Source: Bacteroidales bacterium | Lineage (GTDB): Bacteria > Bacteroidota > Bacteroidia > Bacteroidales > F082 | Assembly (NCBI GenBank): GCA_023229135.1 | Contig: JALNZT010000063.1 | Coordinates: forward strand, 1-14,607 | Reading direction: 5' to 3' | Length of the DNA stretch: 14,607 nt | Part shown: one piece after another, positions 1 to 6,086 of the stretch | Layout: each line of letters begins with the position of its first letter | How positions within the stretch are numbered: position 1 is the first letter of the stretch | Notes under the pieces: model-generated | What the model was told of the DNA's origin: nothing | Seen by the model: only the letters and a program-made list of their open reading frames with translations | Database searches by the model: none | Translations under genes and position numbers: made by a program

Positions 1-165
1 AGAAGAAGAAGACCAGAAGAGAGAAGAAAGAAGAGAGAAGAAGAAGAAGACCAGAAGAGAGAAGAAAGAAGAGAGAAGAAGAAGAAGACCAGAAGAGAGA
101 AGAAAGAAGAGAGAAGAAGAAGAAGACCAGAAGAGAGAAGAAAGAAGAGAGAAGAAGAAGAAGAC
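1..165. repeat. 38-bp polypurine tandem repeat, 4.3 copies
   Basis: Four identical 38-bp units lie at 1-38, 39-76, 77-114 and 115-152, followed by a 13-bp partial unit at 153-165. The only pyrimidines are two adjacent C's per unit, in GACC at 11, 49, 87 and 125. There is no T on the plus strand, so no stop codon can occur in any plus frame, and none occurs on the minus strand either. Plus frames read as Arg/Glu/Lys-rich and close at TAG 172, TAA 185 and TAG 192. The array may be the tail of a gene that starts outside the window or a non-coding VNTR. Perfect identity between units suggests recent expansion. A mirror-like purine tract of this kind could also form triplex DNA, which is inference. 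Confidence 0.95.
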
Positions 166-217
166 GAGAGGTAGAGGTAAGATCTAAGAACTAGAAGCAA
201 GAAAAAATACGCGCGTT

Positions 218-318
218 AGTTATTTTTGTGCTAGGTTTTTGGTTTTGCTTAGAGCTTAAAAAGCGCAAGCTTGATCTAGGGGGTTTGCTTTTGGGGCACT
301 CCCCTAGAGCTTGCTTTT
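218..318. repeat. Mosaic intergenic repeat, copy 1 (blocks B and C)
   Basis: Positions 243-275 match 3214-3246 exactly over 33 bp (block B, containing GCTTAGAGCTTAAAAAGCGC). Positions 294-318 match 1522-1546 exactly over 25 bp (block C, containing GGGCACTCCCCTAGAGC). Block B contains AAGC-GCAA-GCTT, a small GNRA-type hairpin. Read on the minus strand downstream of the abi-like gene, AAAAGC pairs with a later GCTTTTT, so this copy may also end that transcript. Block C overlaps the last codons of the abi-like gene. Confidence 0.75.
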
Positions 319-1173
319 GAGTAGCTCTTTCCAATTTGGTTTGAAGCCGATATGTGCCAAGTCGATTTTTCCATCAAACTCATCAATGAGACTGAAGAGG
401 TTTTTAAGGTGTCTGTCCCATTGGTATTGATTTTGGTGGAGTAGTTTTAGCATGAATATTTGGCTAAAGAGGGTATTGTCCATTTTCCAAGTATTTTCAA
501 ATCGTATGTCATTTTTGGGTGTAGATAAGAAAAGCCAATAGTATAGTCTGGCGAAGTGTGCGCATCTGTTTCTTAGTTCAGTAAGTACCCTCAGCCATGA
601 CTCAAGTTGCTTTCGCCCAGTCAAAAAACTATTCATCGCAATCTGTTTTTTGTCAGTGAGATTAAGGTCTGCGTACATGATGGACAACGACCCCAGCGTA
701 AAAAAATCAATGATAACCCAAATAGGCATGTGGCCTTTGTATTTACTTTTGTGGTGTTTAAAAACAGGATCTTTCTTGTTTTCGCTATAATACCAATTTA
801 TCTTTTCAAGAAACTTGTCGTGATTGTGATTTTTTGAAAAGATGTCCTCGTTGAGATGCGCCTCTGATCCGTATTTATGAGCAAGGTGGTATGCTATTTG
901 AGTTTTTGCATACTGCTCAATATCTTCAATGACAGCTAGAACCCAAAGCCGCAAACTCGAATCAAACTTGTATGCGGAGATAACTTTATCGAACGGGATA
1001 AGCTCTGCATTTTCTCTAAAAGGTAAAAAATAGGCAGAAAGCCTGTAGTAGTTAACGTTCCTAAGAAAACAAGAGGCTTCCTCCTCACATTCAACAACGA
1101 AGCCATGTATTCTTAGCCTTTCAATCTGTTCTTCAAACGTCGTTGGTTTCTTAAGTGGCAAAGTTGTTCCCAT
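304..1173 (-). CDS. Abi_2 family (AbiF/AbiD-like) HEPN abortive-infection protein
   Basis: This encodes 289 aa from the ATG at 1173. That start is preferred over an upstream ATG at 1197 because AGGGGAG lies about 8 nt before it on the minus strand. The N-terminal block NYYRLSAYFLPF (about residues 41-52) and the C-terminal motif RNRCAH (about 201-206) are characteristic of the Abi_2 family. The Rx4H arrangement is the catalytic signature of HEPN ribonucleases. Family members abort phage infection, presumably by cleaving RNA in the infected cell; some need an RNA partner. The gene stands alone, divergent from the higBA-type operon, with mosaic repeat copies at both ends. Its last codons (KSKL, then TAG) fall inside repeat block C, so the C-terminus may have been replaced when the cassette inserted. 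The family call is firm; the antiphage role is inferred. Confidence 0.85.
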   Translation of the reverse strand: MGTTLPLKKPTTFEEQIERLRIHGFVVECEEEASCFLRNVNYYRLSAYFLPFRENAELIPFDKVISAYKFDSSLRLWVLAVIEDIEQYAKTQIAYHLAHKYGSEAHLNEDIFSKNHNHDKFLEKINWYYSENKKDPVFKHHKSKYKGHMPIWVIIDFFTLGSLSIMYADLNLTDKKQIAMNSFLTGRKQLESWLRVLTELRNRCAHFARLYYWLFLSTPKNDIRFENTWKMDNTLFSQIFMLKLLHQNQYQWDRHLKNLFSLIDEFDGKIDLAHIGFKPNWKELLKSKL

Positions 1174-1292
1174 AAAAAAGTCTCCCCTGGGACACATAGT
1201 TTAGAGGTGCGGGGAGTCCGATCAAGCTTATCGTAAGCACAACTTTTGCAAAAAGTAAGAAATTTTTCTGACTTTTTGCACTATCACGGACT

Positions 1293-1347
1293 TCCATGGG
1301 CTTTCATGGACATTACGGGCTGTTTCATTTTCGTTGAACTCTTCAAC
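1293..1347. repeat. Two perfect hairpins upstream of the abi-like gene
   Basis: TCCATG (1293-1298) pairs with CATGGA (1305-1310) over a 6-nt loop. GTTGAA (1333-1338) pairs with TTCAAC (1342-1347) over a 3-nt loop. Both lie between the divergent abi-like and higB-like genes, in the leader or promoter region of the minus-strand gene. They could be operators or RNA hairpins. No function is assigned. Confidence 0.5.
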
Positions 1348-1404
1348 CATTCAGCCAGAGCATAAGAAGCCAAGCCGTCTAGCCTTCTAAGCTTTGCGGC
1401 GATG

Positions 1405-1547
1405 GCTTTGAATATCGTTTAACTAAAAATTACAGCGCCTCTCTTTGATTTTATCGTGTTTTGTGTGGGCAAGGACGGTTTACGCCTAAAATCGCTTACA
1501 GGGCAAGTTTGTGGGTTTTATGGGCACTCCCCTAGAGCTTGCTTTTT
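1405..1547. repeat. Mosaic intergenic repeat, copy 2 (blocks A, B' and C)
   Basis: The 480-bp gap between the abi-like and higB-like genes is mostly this repeat. Positions 1405-1450 are a diverged block A (GAATATCGTTTAACTAAAA). Positions 1445-1520 match 5035-5110 at about 84% by hand alignment (block B', containing TACGCCTAAAATC). Positions 1522-1546 match 294-318 exactly (block C). The repeat stops just before the promoter of the higB-like operon. Confidence 0.75.
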
Positions 1548-1573
1548 TGGGGGGACCATAATTTTTAAAAAGC

Positions 1574-1601
1574 TTGACATAACACGTTTTTTTGCAATAA
1601 T
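1574..1601 (+). promoter_or_regulatory. Sigma-70-type promoter of the higB/higA-like operon
   Basis: A perfect -35 box TTGACA (1574-1579) is followed after 16 bp by AATAAT (1596-1601), which matches 5 of 6 bases of the -10 consensus. It sits 50 bp before the TTG start of the toxin gene and directly abuts a palindromic operator. Confidence 0.75.
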
Positions 1602-1617
1602 TAACCTGTGAGGTTAA
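1601..1617. promoter_or_regulatory. Probable HigA-type operator (TTAACC-N5-GGTTAA)
   Basis: A perfect 6-bp inverted repeat with a 5-bp spacer covers the region just after the -10 box, where the transcript should start. HigA antitoxins bind palindromes overlapping their own promoter and repress it. The antitoxin-type HTH gene two positions downstream is the expected ligand. Binding is inferred. Confidence 0.7.
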
Positions 1618-1650
1618 GGCTGCCTCATTGCAATTTTAGGGGCGTAAAGT

Positions 1651-1947
1651 TTGAAGGTTATCTACAAAACCCAAAAGCTCAAAAAAGAATGTACTAATCG
1701 GCGTGTTTGCGAAAGGAGCTATGGGGAGAAGATGGCTGTCCTTATCTTTCGGAGTATTGATCAAATTCAGGCATCGCCTGATGTTGATTTTATGATTCTA
1801 CATCGCATTGGCAGATGTCATGCGTTAAAGGGCAATCGAAAAGGGCAATATGCTGTTGATCTTGTTCATCCATATCGAATGCTCTTTGAAAAGCAAGACG
1901 AAGAAATACAGATAGCCCGAATTGTTGAAATAACTGACTATCACTAA
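1651..1947 (+). CDS. higB: HigB/RelE-family toxin (mRNA interferase)
   Basis: This is 98 aa, the usual length for HigB. The start is TTG, supported by AGGGG (1638-1642) 8 nt upstream and by family alignment of the first residues (a YKTQKLKKEC-like N-terminus). The blocks RIGRCHALKGNRKGQYAVDL (about residues 52-71), VHPYRMLFEK and the C-terminal EITDYH are typical of the chromosomal HigB branch of the RelE fold. These toxins cut mRNA on the ribosome until neutralised by HigA. The next gene starts 16 bp downstream with a strong AGGAGG, and the order toxin-then-antitoxin is typical of hig loci. Regulation is probably by the palindrome at 1601-1617. Toxicity of this copy is inferred. Confidence 0.88.
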   Translation: MKVIYKTQKLKKECTNRRVCERSYGEKMAVLIFRSIDQIQASPDVDFMILHRIGRCHALKGNRKGQYAVDLVHPYRMLFEKQDEEIQIARIVEITDYH

Positions 1948-1963
1948 AAGAAGGAGGGGAAAC

Positions 1964-3019
1964 ATGTTGAAAAGCCGCACATACATAGCCATTCCACCTG
2001 GAATGACCATCAAAGAAATGTTAGTTGAACGCGGCATGAATCAAAAAGAATTTGCCGCAAGGATGGATTTGTCGGAAAAGCACGTTAGTCGTCTTATCAA
2101 TGGAGACGTTCAGTTAACGCAAGATGTTGCATACCGTCTTGAGTCTGTACTTGGCGTTCCAGCCTTTTTTTGGAATAATTTAGAAAGCACCTATAGAGAG
2201 ACGTTGATAAAAGTTGATGCAGAAAACGAGATGGAAAATGACGAAGCCATTGCAAGACTATTGCCTTATTCTGAAATGGCGTCTTTTGGATGGGTGCAAA
2301 AGACAAATAAAATTAAAGAAAAGGTGCTTTTTTTAAGACAGTTTTGGGAAGTGTCCAAACTCACGCTATTAGATAATGCCATGATAACACGAATTGCATG
2401 TCGGCGTCTTGCAATCACAGAGAAATCAGATTTGGCATTGATGGCATGGGCTCAAAAAGTGAAACGAGATGCGAGACAGATTAAGGCGTCACCAATAAAT
2501 ATAGAGCGGCTGATTGCACAGCTCCCAGGCATCAGACAAATGACAATGTGGTCTCCTGATGAATTTTCCAAAAAATTGCAGGAACTTCTTGTCGATTGTG
2601 GAATTGCTCTCGTTTTTGTACCTCACTTAAAGGGGTCATTTTTGCATGGGGCAACTTTTGTTGACGGAAGAAAAATTGTGCTTGGACTGACTGTCAGAGG
2701 TAATGATGGTGACAGATTTTGGTTTAGTCTTTTTCACGAATTTGCCCATATCATTCTTGGGCATATCGGACAGCTAAACGGTGTGTCAAAAGAAGATGAG
2801 GAAGCAGCGGATCGGTGGGCAGCAGATCAGCTTATAGCACCATCAAAATACAAAGCATTTGTCGAGAAACGTAGATTCTCAAGAGAATCAATCACGGAGT
2901 TTGCAAAAACAATCGACATTGCCACTGGGATCGTTGTTGGCCGACTTCAAAAAGACAATTTCGTAAGATATGATGCTTTTAATGACTTGAAAACACGCTA
3001 CACGATAAATGAGCAATGA
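1964..3019 (+). CDS. higA: HigA-type HTH antitoxin fused to an ImmA/IrrE metallopeptidase domain
   Basis: This encodes 351 aa, against roughly 100 for a plain HigA. AGGAGG at 1952-1957 fixes the ATG. Residues about 15-70 are an XRE/HigA helix-turn-helix (IKEMLVERGMNQKEFAARM, then SEKHVSRLINGD). The stretch VPAFFWNNLESTYRE is typical of HigA. Residues about 200-330 are an ImmA/IrrE-type zinc peptidase with HEFAH at 258-262 and a probable third ligand, E280, before ADRWAADQLIAP. The protein should repress the operon and block the upstream toxin. The peptidase could cleave the protein itself or another regulator under stress, as ImmA does to the ICEBs1 repressor. HigA-ImmA fusions are known. What triggers or is cut by this one cannot be read from sequence. 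Confidence 0.87.
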   Translation: MLKSRTYIAIPPGMTIKEMLVERGMNQKEFAARMDLSEKHVSRLINGDVQLTQDVAYRLESVLGVPAFFWNNLESTYRETLIKVDAENEMENDEAIARLLPYSEMASFGWVQKTNKIKEKVLFLRQFWEVSKLTLLDNAMITRIACRRLAITEKSDLALMAWAQKVKRDARQIKASPINIERLIAQLPGIRQMTMWSPDEFSKKLQELLVDCGIALVFVPHLKGSFLHGATFVDGRKIVLGLTVRGNDGDRFWFSLFHEFAHIILGHIGQLNGVSKEDEEAADRWAADQLIAPSKYKAFVEKRRFSRESITEFAKTIDIATGIVVGRLQKDNFVRYDAFNDLKTRYTINEQ

Positions 3020-3067
3020 CAGCAAAATACTGTTAACTTAAAATAGCGGCGATTATTTTCGCTCTCA

Positions 3068-3109
3068 AAGCCTCTTACGCATTTTCTTGGTTTTGGCGTA
3101 GAGGGGCTT
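3068..3109 (+). terminator. Stem-loop downstream of the higA-like gene
   Basis: AAGCCTCTTACGC (3068-3080) can pair with GCGTAGAGGGGCTT (3096-3109) with one bulge, around a 15-nt T-rich loop. It lies about 50 bp after the higA-like stop. There is no T-run after the stem, so an intrinsic terminator role is only possible. Confidence 0.35.
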
Positions 3110-3142
3110 AAAGCCCGAAGTGTTAGGATGTAGGCTGTAGTT

Positions 3143-3169
3143 CCCCTTGAGCCTGACTCGCTCTAGGGG
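3143..3169. repeat. Inverted repeat CCCCTTGAGC / GCTCTAGGGG
   Basis: Arms at 3143-3152 and 3160-3169 pair in 9 of 10 positions around a 7-nt loop, immediately before mosaic repeat copy 3. It may be part of that repeat or a transcription barrier between the two cassettes. It is not followed by a T-run. Confidence 0.45.
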
Positions 3170-3170
3170 G

Positions 3171-3262
3171 CTTTGAATAGCGCATAACTAAAAGTTACAT
3201 GGCCTATTTTTGATTTTGCTTAGAGCTTAAAAAGCGCAAGCTTGATTTTGGGGGGTTGCTTT
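3171..3262. repeat. Mosaic intergenic repeat, copy 3 (blocks A and B)
   Basis: Positions 3180-3217 match 5006-5043 with one mismatch over 38 bp (block A, GCGCATAACTAAAAGTTACA and onward). Positions 3214-3246 match 243-275 exactly (block B). The copy joins block A of copy 4 to block B of copy 1, so the blocks recombine as modules. It fills the middle of the 331-bp gap between the higA-like gene and the next regulator gene. Confidence 0.75.
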
Positions 3263-3278
3263 GTAGTTGGGTCGAGTG

Positions 3279-3307
3279 TTTACTTTTTGATAGATTTTTG
3301 TTAAAGT
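3279..3307 (+). promoter_or_regulatory. Possible promoter of the HTH-ImmA/PIN operon
   Basis: TTTACT (3279-3284) and TAAAGT (3302-3307) each match 4 of 6 consensus bases, with a 17-bp spacer. The position, just before a 7-bp inverted repeat and 44 bp before the ATG, is sensible. The boxes are weak. Confidence 0.35.
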
Positions 3308-3311
3308 TAAA

Positions 3312-3334
3312 CAGCATGACAAAGAGCCATGCTG
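3312..3334. promoter_or_regulatory. Operator-like inverted repeat CAGCATG-N9-CATGCTG
   Basis: Perfect 7-bp arms (3312-3318 and 3328-3334) lie 17 bp before the start codon of an XRE regulator. XRE proteins usually bind such sites at their own promoter, so autorepression is the likely use. As RNA it would also form a hairpin near the ribosome binding site. Confidence 0.6.
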
Positions 3335-3350
3335 ATTTGTTGAGGGACCT

Positions 3351-4400
3351 ATGTTTAGCAAAAATCTAAAGTATTATCGGCTTAAACGTGGTATGAGCAA
3401 AAAGGCTTTAGCTGAGCGGTGCGGCTTAAGTTCTGCAGCTATATCTAACTATGAGTACGGCAAGCGTAAGCCAGAGAACATGGAGATCATCAAAAGGCTT
3501 GCCTCGGCTTTGGATGTGACTGAGCTTAATTTTATATCACCTTGGAGTGATTCATTGCAGATCGAATTCCACGAATATAGAAAACAAAGTGGGTGCTCAA
3601 TCAAAAGTCAAGATTACGTGCAAAGTGCTGTTGAGGAGTATCTAAATCGGTTTTATGCGATCATCGAAATCTTGGGTGAAAAAGTTTTGCCAGATCCGCC
3701 TGCATGTTATTCACTGGCTTTAACTGGCGATATTGAGACTGACGCGATGCGTTTGCGTGAGCATTTGCAGCTTGCGCGGGTTGGTTCGGTTGGAAAATTG
3801 ATAGAAGGGCTTGAAAACCTTGGAATTATTGTCTTTCTGATCGATTTTGAAGCAGGCGTTAAGTTTTCAGGCATGAATGGTTTTGTCAATGGTCGTCCCT
3901 ATATTGTTTTGAGTCGAAACGCGCCTACTGGCGCAATACGCTCGACGCTTGCGCACGAGCTTGTGCACATTATGTTCGATTGGTCTGATTTTGAGGGCGA
4001 CTCTGAAAAAATGGCAATGGCCATTGGTGGCGCGTTTTTGTTTCCAAAGTCGGACGCCATTCGAGAGCTTGGAGTTGTGCGGCATAGCATATCAAAAGAC
4101 ATGCTATTGGTATGTCAAGAGTATGGAATTTCTTTTATGCTCTTAACCAAACGCGCAAATTTGTGCAATATCATTCACGACCATATCGCGAAAAAGTTTT
4201 ACATCCAAGCTAATCAATACGGGTGGCGATATAACGATCCATTGCCCATACCAGACGAAGTGCCAACTGTATTTGAACAACTTGTGTACAGAGCAATTAA
4301 TCAAAACGAAATATCACTTCAAAAGGGAGCAGAATTACTAAAAGCCTCTTTGCTTGAAGTCGAAGAGCGATGTGTATTTAAGACCGAGACCGCTGTATGA
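3351..4400 (+). CDS. XRE-family HTH protein with ImmA/IrrE metallopeptidase domain
   Basis: This encodes 349 aa. The ribosome site is weak (GAGGGA at 3342-3347). Residues 4-60 are an XRE helix-turn-helix (LKRGMSKKALAERCGLSSAA, then SNYEYGKRKPE). Residues about 150-260 hold the ImmA/IrrE zinc site: HELVH at 202-206 and probably E219, in the spacing E-x2-A-x7-L-x-P seen in the family. The C-terminal third (about 260-349) is helical and may bind the partner. The stop codon overlaps the ATG of a PIN-domain gene, so the pair is translationally coupled. The likely role is an autoregulating, protease-containing antitoxin or sensor for the PIN protein. It shares architecture but little obvious sequence with the upstream HigA-ImmA protein, so a recent duplication is unlikely. 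Confidence 0.85.
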   Translation: MFSKNLKYYRLKRGMSKKALAERCGLSSAAISNYEYGKRKPENMEIIKRLASALDVTELNFISPWSDSLQIEFHEYRKQSGCSIKSQDYVQSAVEEYLNRFYAIIEILGEKVLPDPPACYSLALTGDIETDAMRLREHLQLARVGSVGKLIEGLENLGIIVFLIDFEAGVKFSGMNGFVNGRPYIVLSRNAPTGAIRSTLAHELVHIMFDWSDFEGDSEKMAMAIGGAFLFPKSDAIRELGVVRHSISKDMLLVCQEYGISFMLLTKRANLCNIIHDHIAKKFYIQANQYGWRYNDPLPIPDEVPTVFEQLVYRAINQNEISLQKGAELLKASLLEVEERCVFKTETAV

Positions 4401-4894
4401 CAGAATTTTTATGCTGTGACACAAACATTTGGATTGATCTAGCAAATGTTGGCGCTCTCGTTCTTCCCTTTAAACTCGACTGTAAATTTCTCATGTATGA
4501 GTTAACTTTTTGCGAAGAGTTGTTGAGGCCAACATGGATTTGCGAAAAGCTCGAAGAGTTAGGAATTGAGCTTGTTAGCATTGAGATTTCCGAATACGAG
4601 CTTGCGGGTGATTACGGTGTAAAATACAAGCCGCTTAGTTCACACGATTGTGTTGCTTTAGCTATTGCCAAGCTACGGCGTGTTCCCTTGTTGACAGGCG
4701 ATGGAAATTTGATAAAGGCAGCTAGCAAAGAGTGTGTTAGAGTTATTGGAACTATTGGTTTAATTGATTGGGTATTCGGTGAAAAGATAATTTCTACGGC
4801 TGACTATGTAGAATATCTAAAGCGTCTGCTTAGCCACCCGAGCACAAGGCTTCCAATATCCGAGCTAGAAGCGAGAATCAGTAAGTATTCTTAA
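4397..4894 (+). CDS. PIN-domain protein, probable toxin ribonuclease
   Basis: This encodes 165 aa, starting inside the stop of the preceding gene (ATGA overlap). PIN features are visible. The N-terminal strand ends in D8 (CDTNIWIDL). A glutamate-rich helix follows (E35, E40, E41). The block SSHDCVALAIAKLRRVPLLT carries D84, followed by GDGNLIKAA with D102. These supply the acidic residues that bind Mg2+ in PIN nucleases such as VapC. The arrangement D-x5-A-x8-P-L-L-T-G/D-D resembles DUF3368-type PIN proteins. With an HTH-ImmA/IrrE partner upstream it forms a toxin-antitoxin-like pair that could cleave RNA when released. The target and the antitoxin role of the partner are inferred. Confidence 0.8.
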   Translation: MTEFLCCDTNIWIDLANVGALVLPFKLDCKFLMYELTFCEELLRPTWICEKLEELGIELVSIEISEYELAGDYGVKYKPLSSHDCVALAIAKLRRVPLLTGDGNLIKAASKECVRVIGTIGLIDWVFGEKIISTADYVEYLKRLLSHPSTRLPISELEARISKYS

Positions 4895-4934
4895 GCTTCC
4901 TTAAAAAACACCCCCCATCTGGGCGCATAGCGCT

Positions 4935-4946
4935 GCGTAGCTACGC
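4935..4946. repeat. Perfect 12-bp palindrome GCGTAGCTACGC
   Basis: This lies in the gap after the PIN gene, just before mosaic repeat copy 4 and next to GCGCATAGCGC. Its function is unknown. It could be a recombination or protein-binding site, or chance. Confidence 0.4.
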
Positions 4947-4995
4947 GAAATCATGCGACGCAAGTGCATCTAGCAAGCTTTGTGCTAGGGTAAAG

Positions 4996-5112
4996 CTTGC
5001 GAATGGCGCATAACTAAAAGTTACATGGCTTATTTTTGATTTTATCTCGTTTTGTGGGGGCAAGGTTGGTCTACGCCTAAAATCAATTTAAGGGCAAACT
5101 TGTGGGTTTTGT
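4996..5112. repeat. Mosaic intergenic repeat, copy 4 (blocks A and B')
   Basis: Positions 5006-5043 match 3180-3217 in 37 of 38 bases (block A). Positions 5035-5110 match 1445-1520 at about 84% (block B'). The 352-bp gap between the PIN gene and the methyltransferase gene otherwise holds only the palindrome at 4935-4946 and the upstream region of the methyltransferase operon. Confidence 0.75.
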
Positions 5113-5150
5113 GTGGTTCTGCGCCATTGGTGTTGCTATGTCGAATTGGA

Positions 5151-5179
5151 TTGAACTAAAACTGGCGAGTGGTTAGAGT
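5151..5179 (+). promoter_or_regulatory. Possible promoter of the methyltransferase/ATPase operon
   Basis: TTGAAC (5151-5156) and TAGAGT (5174-5179) are separated by 17 bp and match 4 of 6 consensus bases each. They lie about 70 bp before the ATG, after the end of repeat copy 4. This is a weak call. Confidence 0.3.
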
Positions 5180-5246
5180 AAGCTTGCGTGTGTGTTTGGT
5201 TTTGGCTACGTTGTAGCGGGGGGGGTAGTTTTCAAAGGAGCATTAC

Positions 5247-6086
5247 ATGCCAGTGACTGACACGCCGTTAAGATACCCAGGCGGAAAAACATCTTTGTAT
5301 CCGTATGTCAAAGCGTTAATTGAGTCAAATGGACTGTATGGGTGTACATATGTTGAGCCATTTGCTGGTGGAGCTGGATTAGCATTGAAACTCCTAAAAT
5401 GTGGGGATGTGCGCCATATTGTCATTAATGATTTTGACCGTTGCATATATGTTTTTTGGAAAGCCGTTGTTGAGCAATCTCAAGAGTTATGCCGTATGGT
5501 TGAGGACACTCCTGTAACTATCGAAGAGTGGAAAAGACAAAAATCTATCTACTTAGACGAAGGTGTTGATGATTTGCATCTCGCATTTGCAACACTTTTC
5601 TTAAACCGAACAAATATCGGTGGAATTATTAAGGGCGGTGTGATTGGTGGCTTGTCGCAAAGCGGGAAATACCGTCTTGATGCAAGGTTTAACAAACAAA
5701 CAACAATCCGTAAAATAAAAAAAATATCTTCTTTTAAAGATTCTATTACTGTGCTTCATAAAGATGCCAAAGAATTACTCCTGTCAGGGTATTTAAATAG
5801 ATTCGAGAATGTATTTCTCAATATTGATCCTCCTTACGTGCTTAAAGGCGGTGGACTCTATAAGAACTTTTTTACGAAGTCGGATCATGAAGATTTGTGT
5901 CTTGCAATATCTTCTTTGTCCTATCCTTGGATTGTTACGTATGACATAGGTGAATTCATTAAAGAGCTTTATGCGGCATTTAGACATGATATAATACCAA
6001 TGAGATATAGTATTAACAAAAACAGTTCATCAAAGGAGTACATGTTTTTCAGCAACGGATTGAGTTTTGAAGGGATTAAATTATGA
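5247..6086 (+). CDS. D12-class (Dam-like) adenine-N6 DNA methyltransferase
   Basis: This encodes 279 aa, normal for the family; AAAGGAG lies 6 nt before the ATG. It transfers a methyl group from S-adenosylmethionine to adenine in a DNA site that cannot be read here. Motifs run in the alpha-group order: motif X LRYPGGKTSL (8-17), motif I EPFAGGAG (37-44), the NRTNIGGIIKGGVIGG block (about 120-135), GKYRLDARFNK (140-150), catalytic motif IV DPPY (194-197), and the SKEYMFFSN block near the end. All appear intact. The stop overlaps the ATG of an AAA/TOPRIM gene (ATGA), so the two are made together. A role in marking self DNA against the partner is inferred from the pairing. An orphan regulatory methylase is the alternative. 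Confidence 0.9.
   Translation: MPVTDTPLRYPGGKTSLYPYVKALIESNGLYGCTYVEPFAGGAGLALKLLKCGDVRHIVINDFDRCIYVFWKAVVEQSQELCRMVEDTPVTIEEWKRQKSIYLDEGVDDLHLAFATLFLNRTNIGGIIKGGVIGGLSQSGKYRLDARFNKQTTIRKIKKISSFKDSITVLHKDAKELLLSGYLNRFENVFLNIDPPYVLKGGGLYKNFFTKSDHEDLCLAISSLSYPWIVTYDIGEFIKELYAAFRHDIIPMRYSINKNSSSKEYMFFSNGLSFEGIKL

Noticed and set aside
1..165. CRISPR array
   Set aside because: The units are contiguous and identical with no spacers between them, and no cas gene is nearby.
607..837. 76-codon plus-strand frame
   Set aside because: It is antisense to the well-supported Abi_2-type gene and has no recognisable product.
1174..1197. Eight-residue N-terminal extension of the Abi-like protein
   Set aside because: The upstream ATG would place the strong AGGGGAG ribosome site inside the coding region; the ATG at 1173 fits it.
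218..5112. Integron-type attC sites between the cassettes
   Set aside because: The gaps share sequence, but I see no conserved core sites or the long imperfect palindromes typical of attC, cassette genes are on both strands, and no integron integrase is present in the window.
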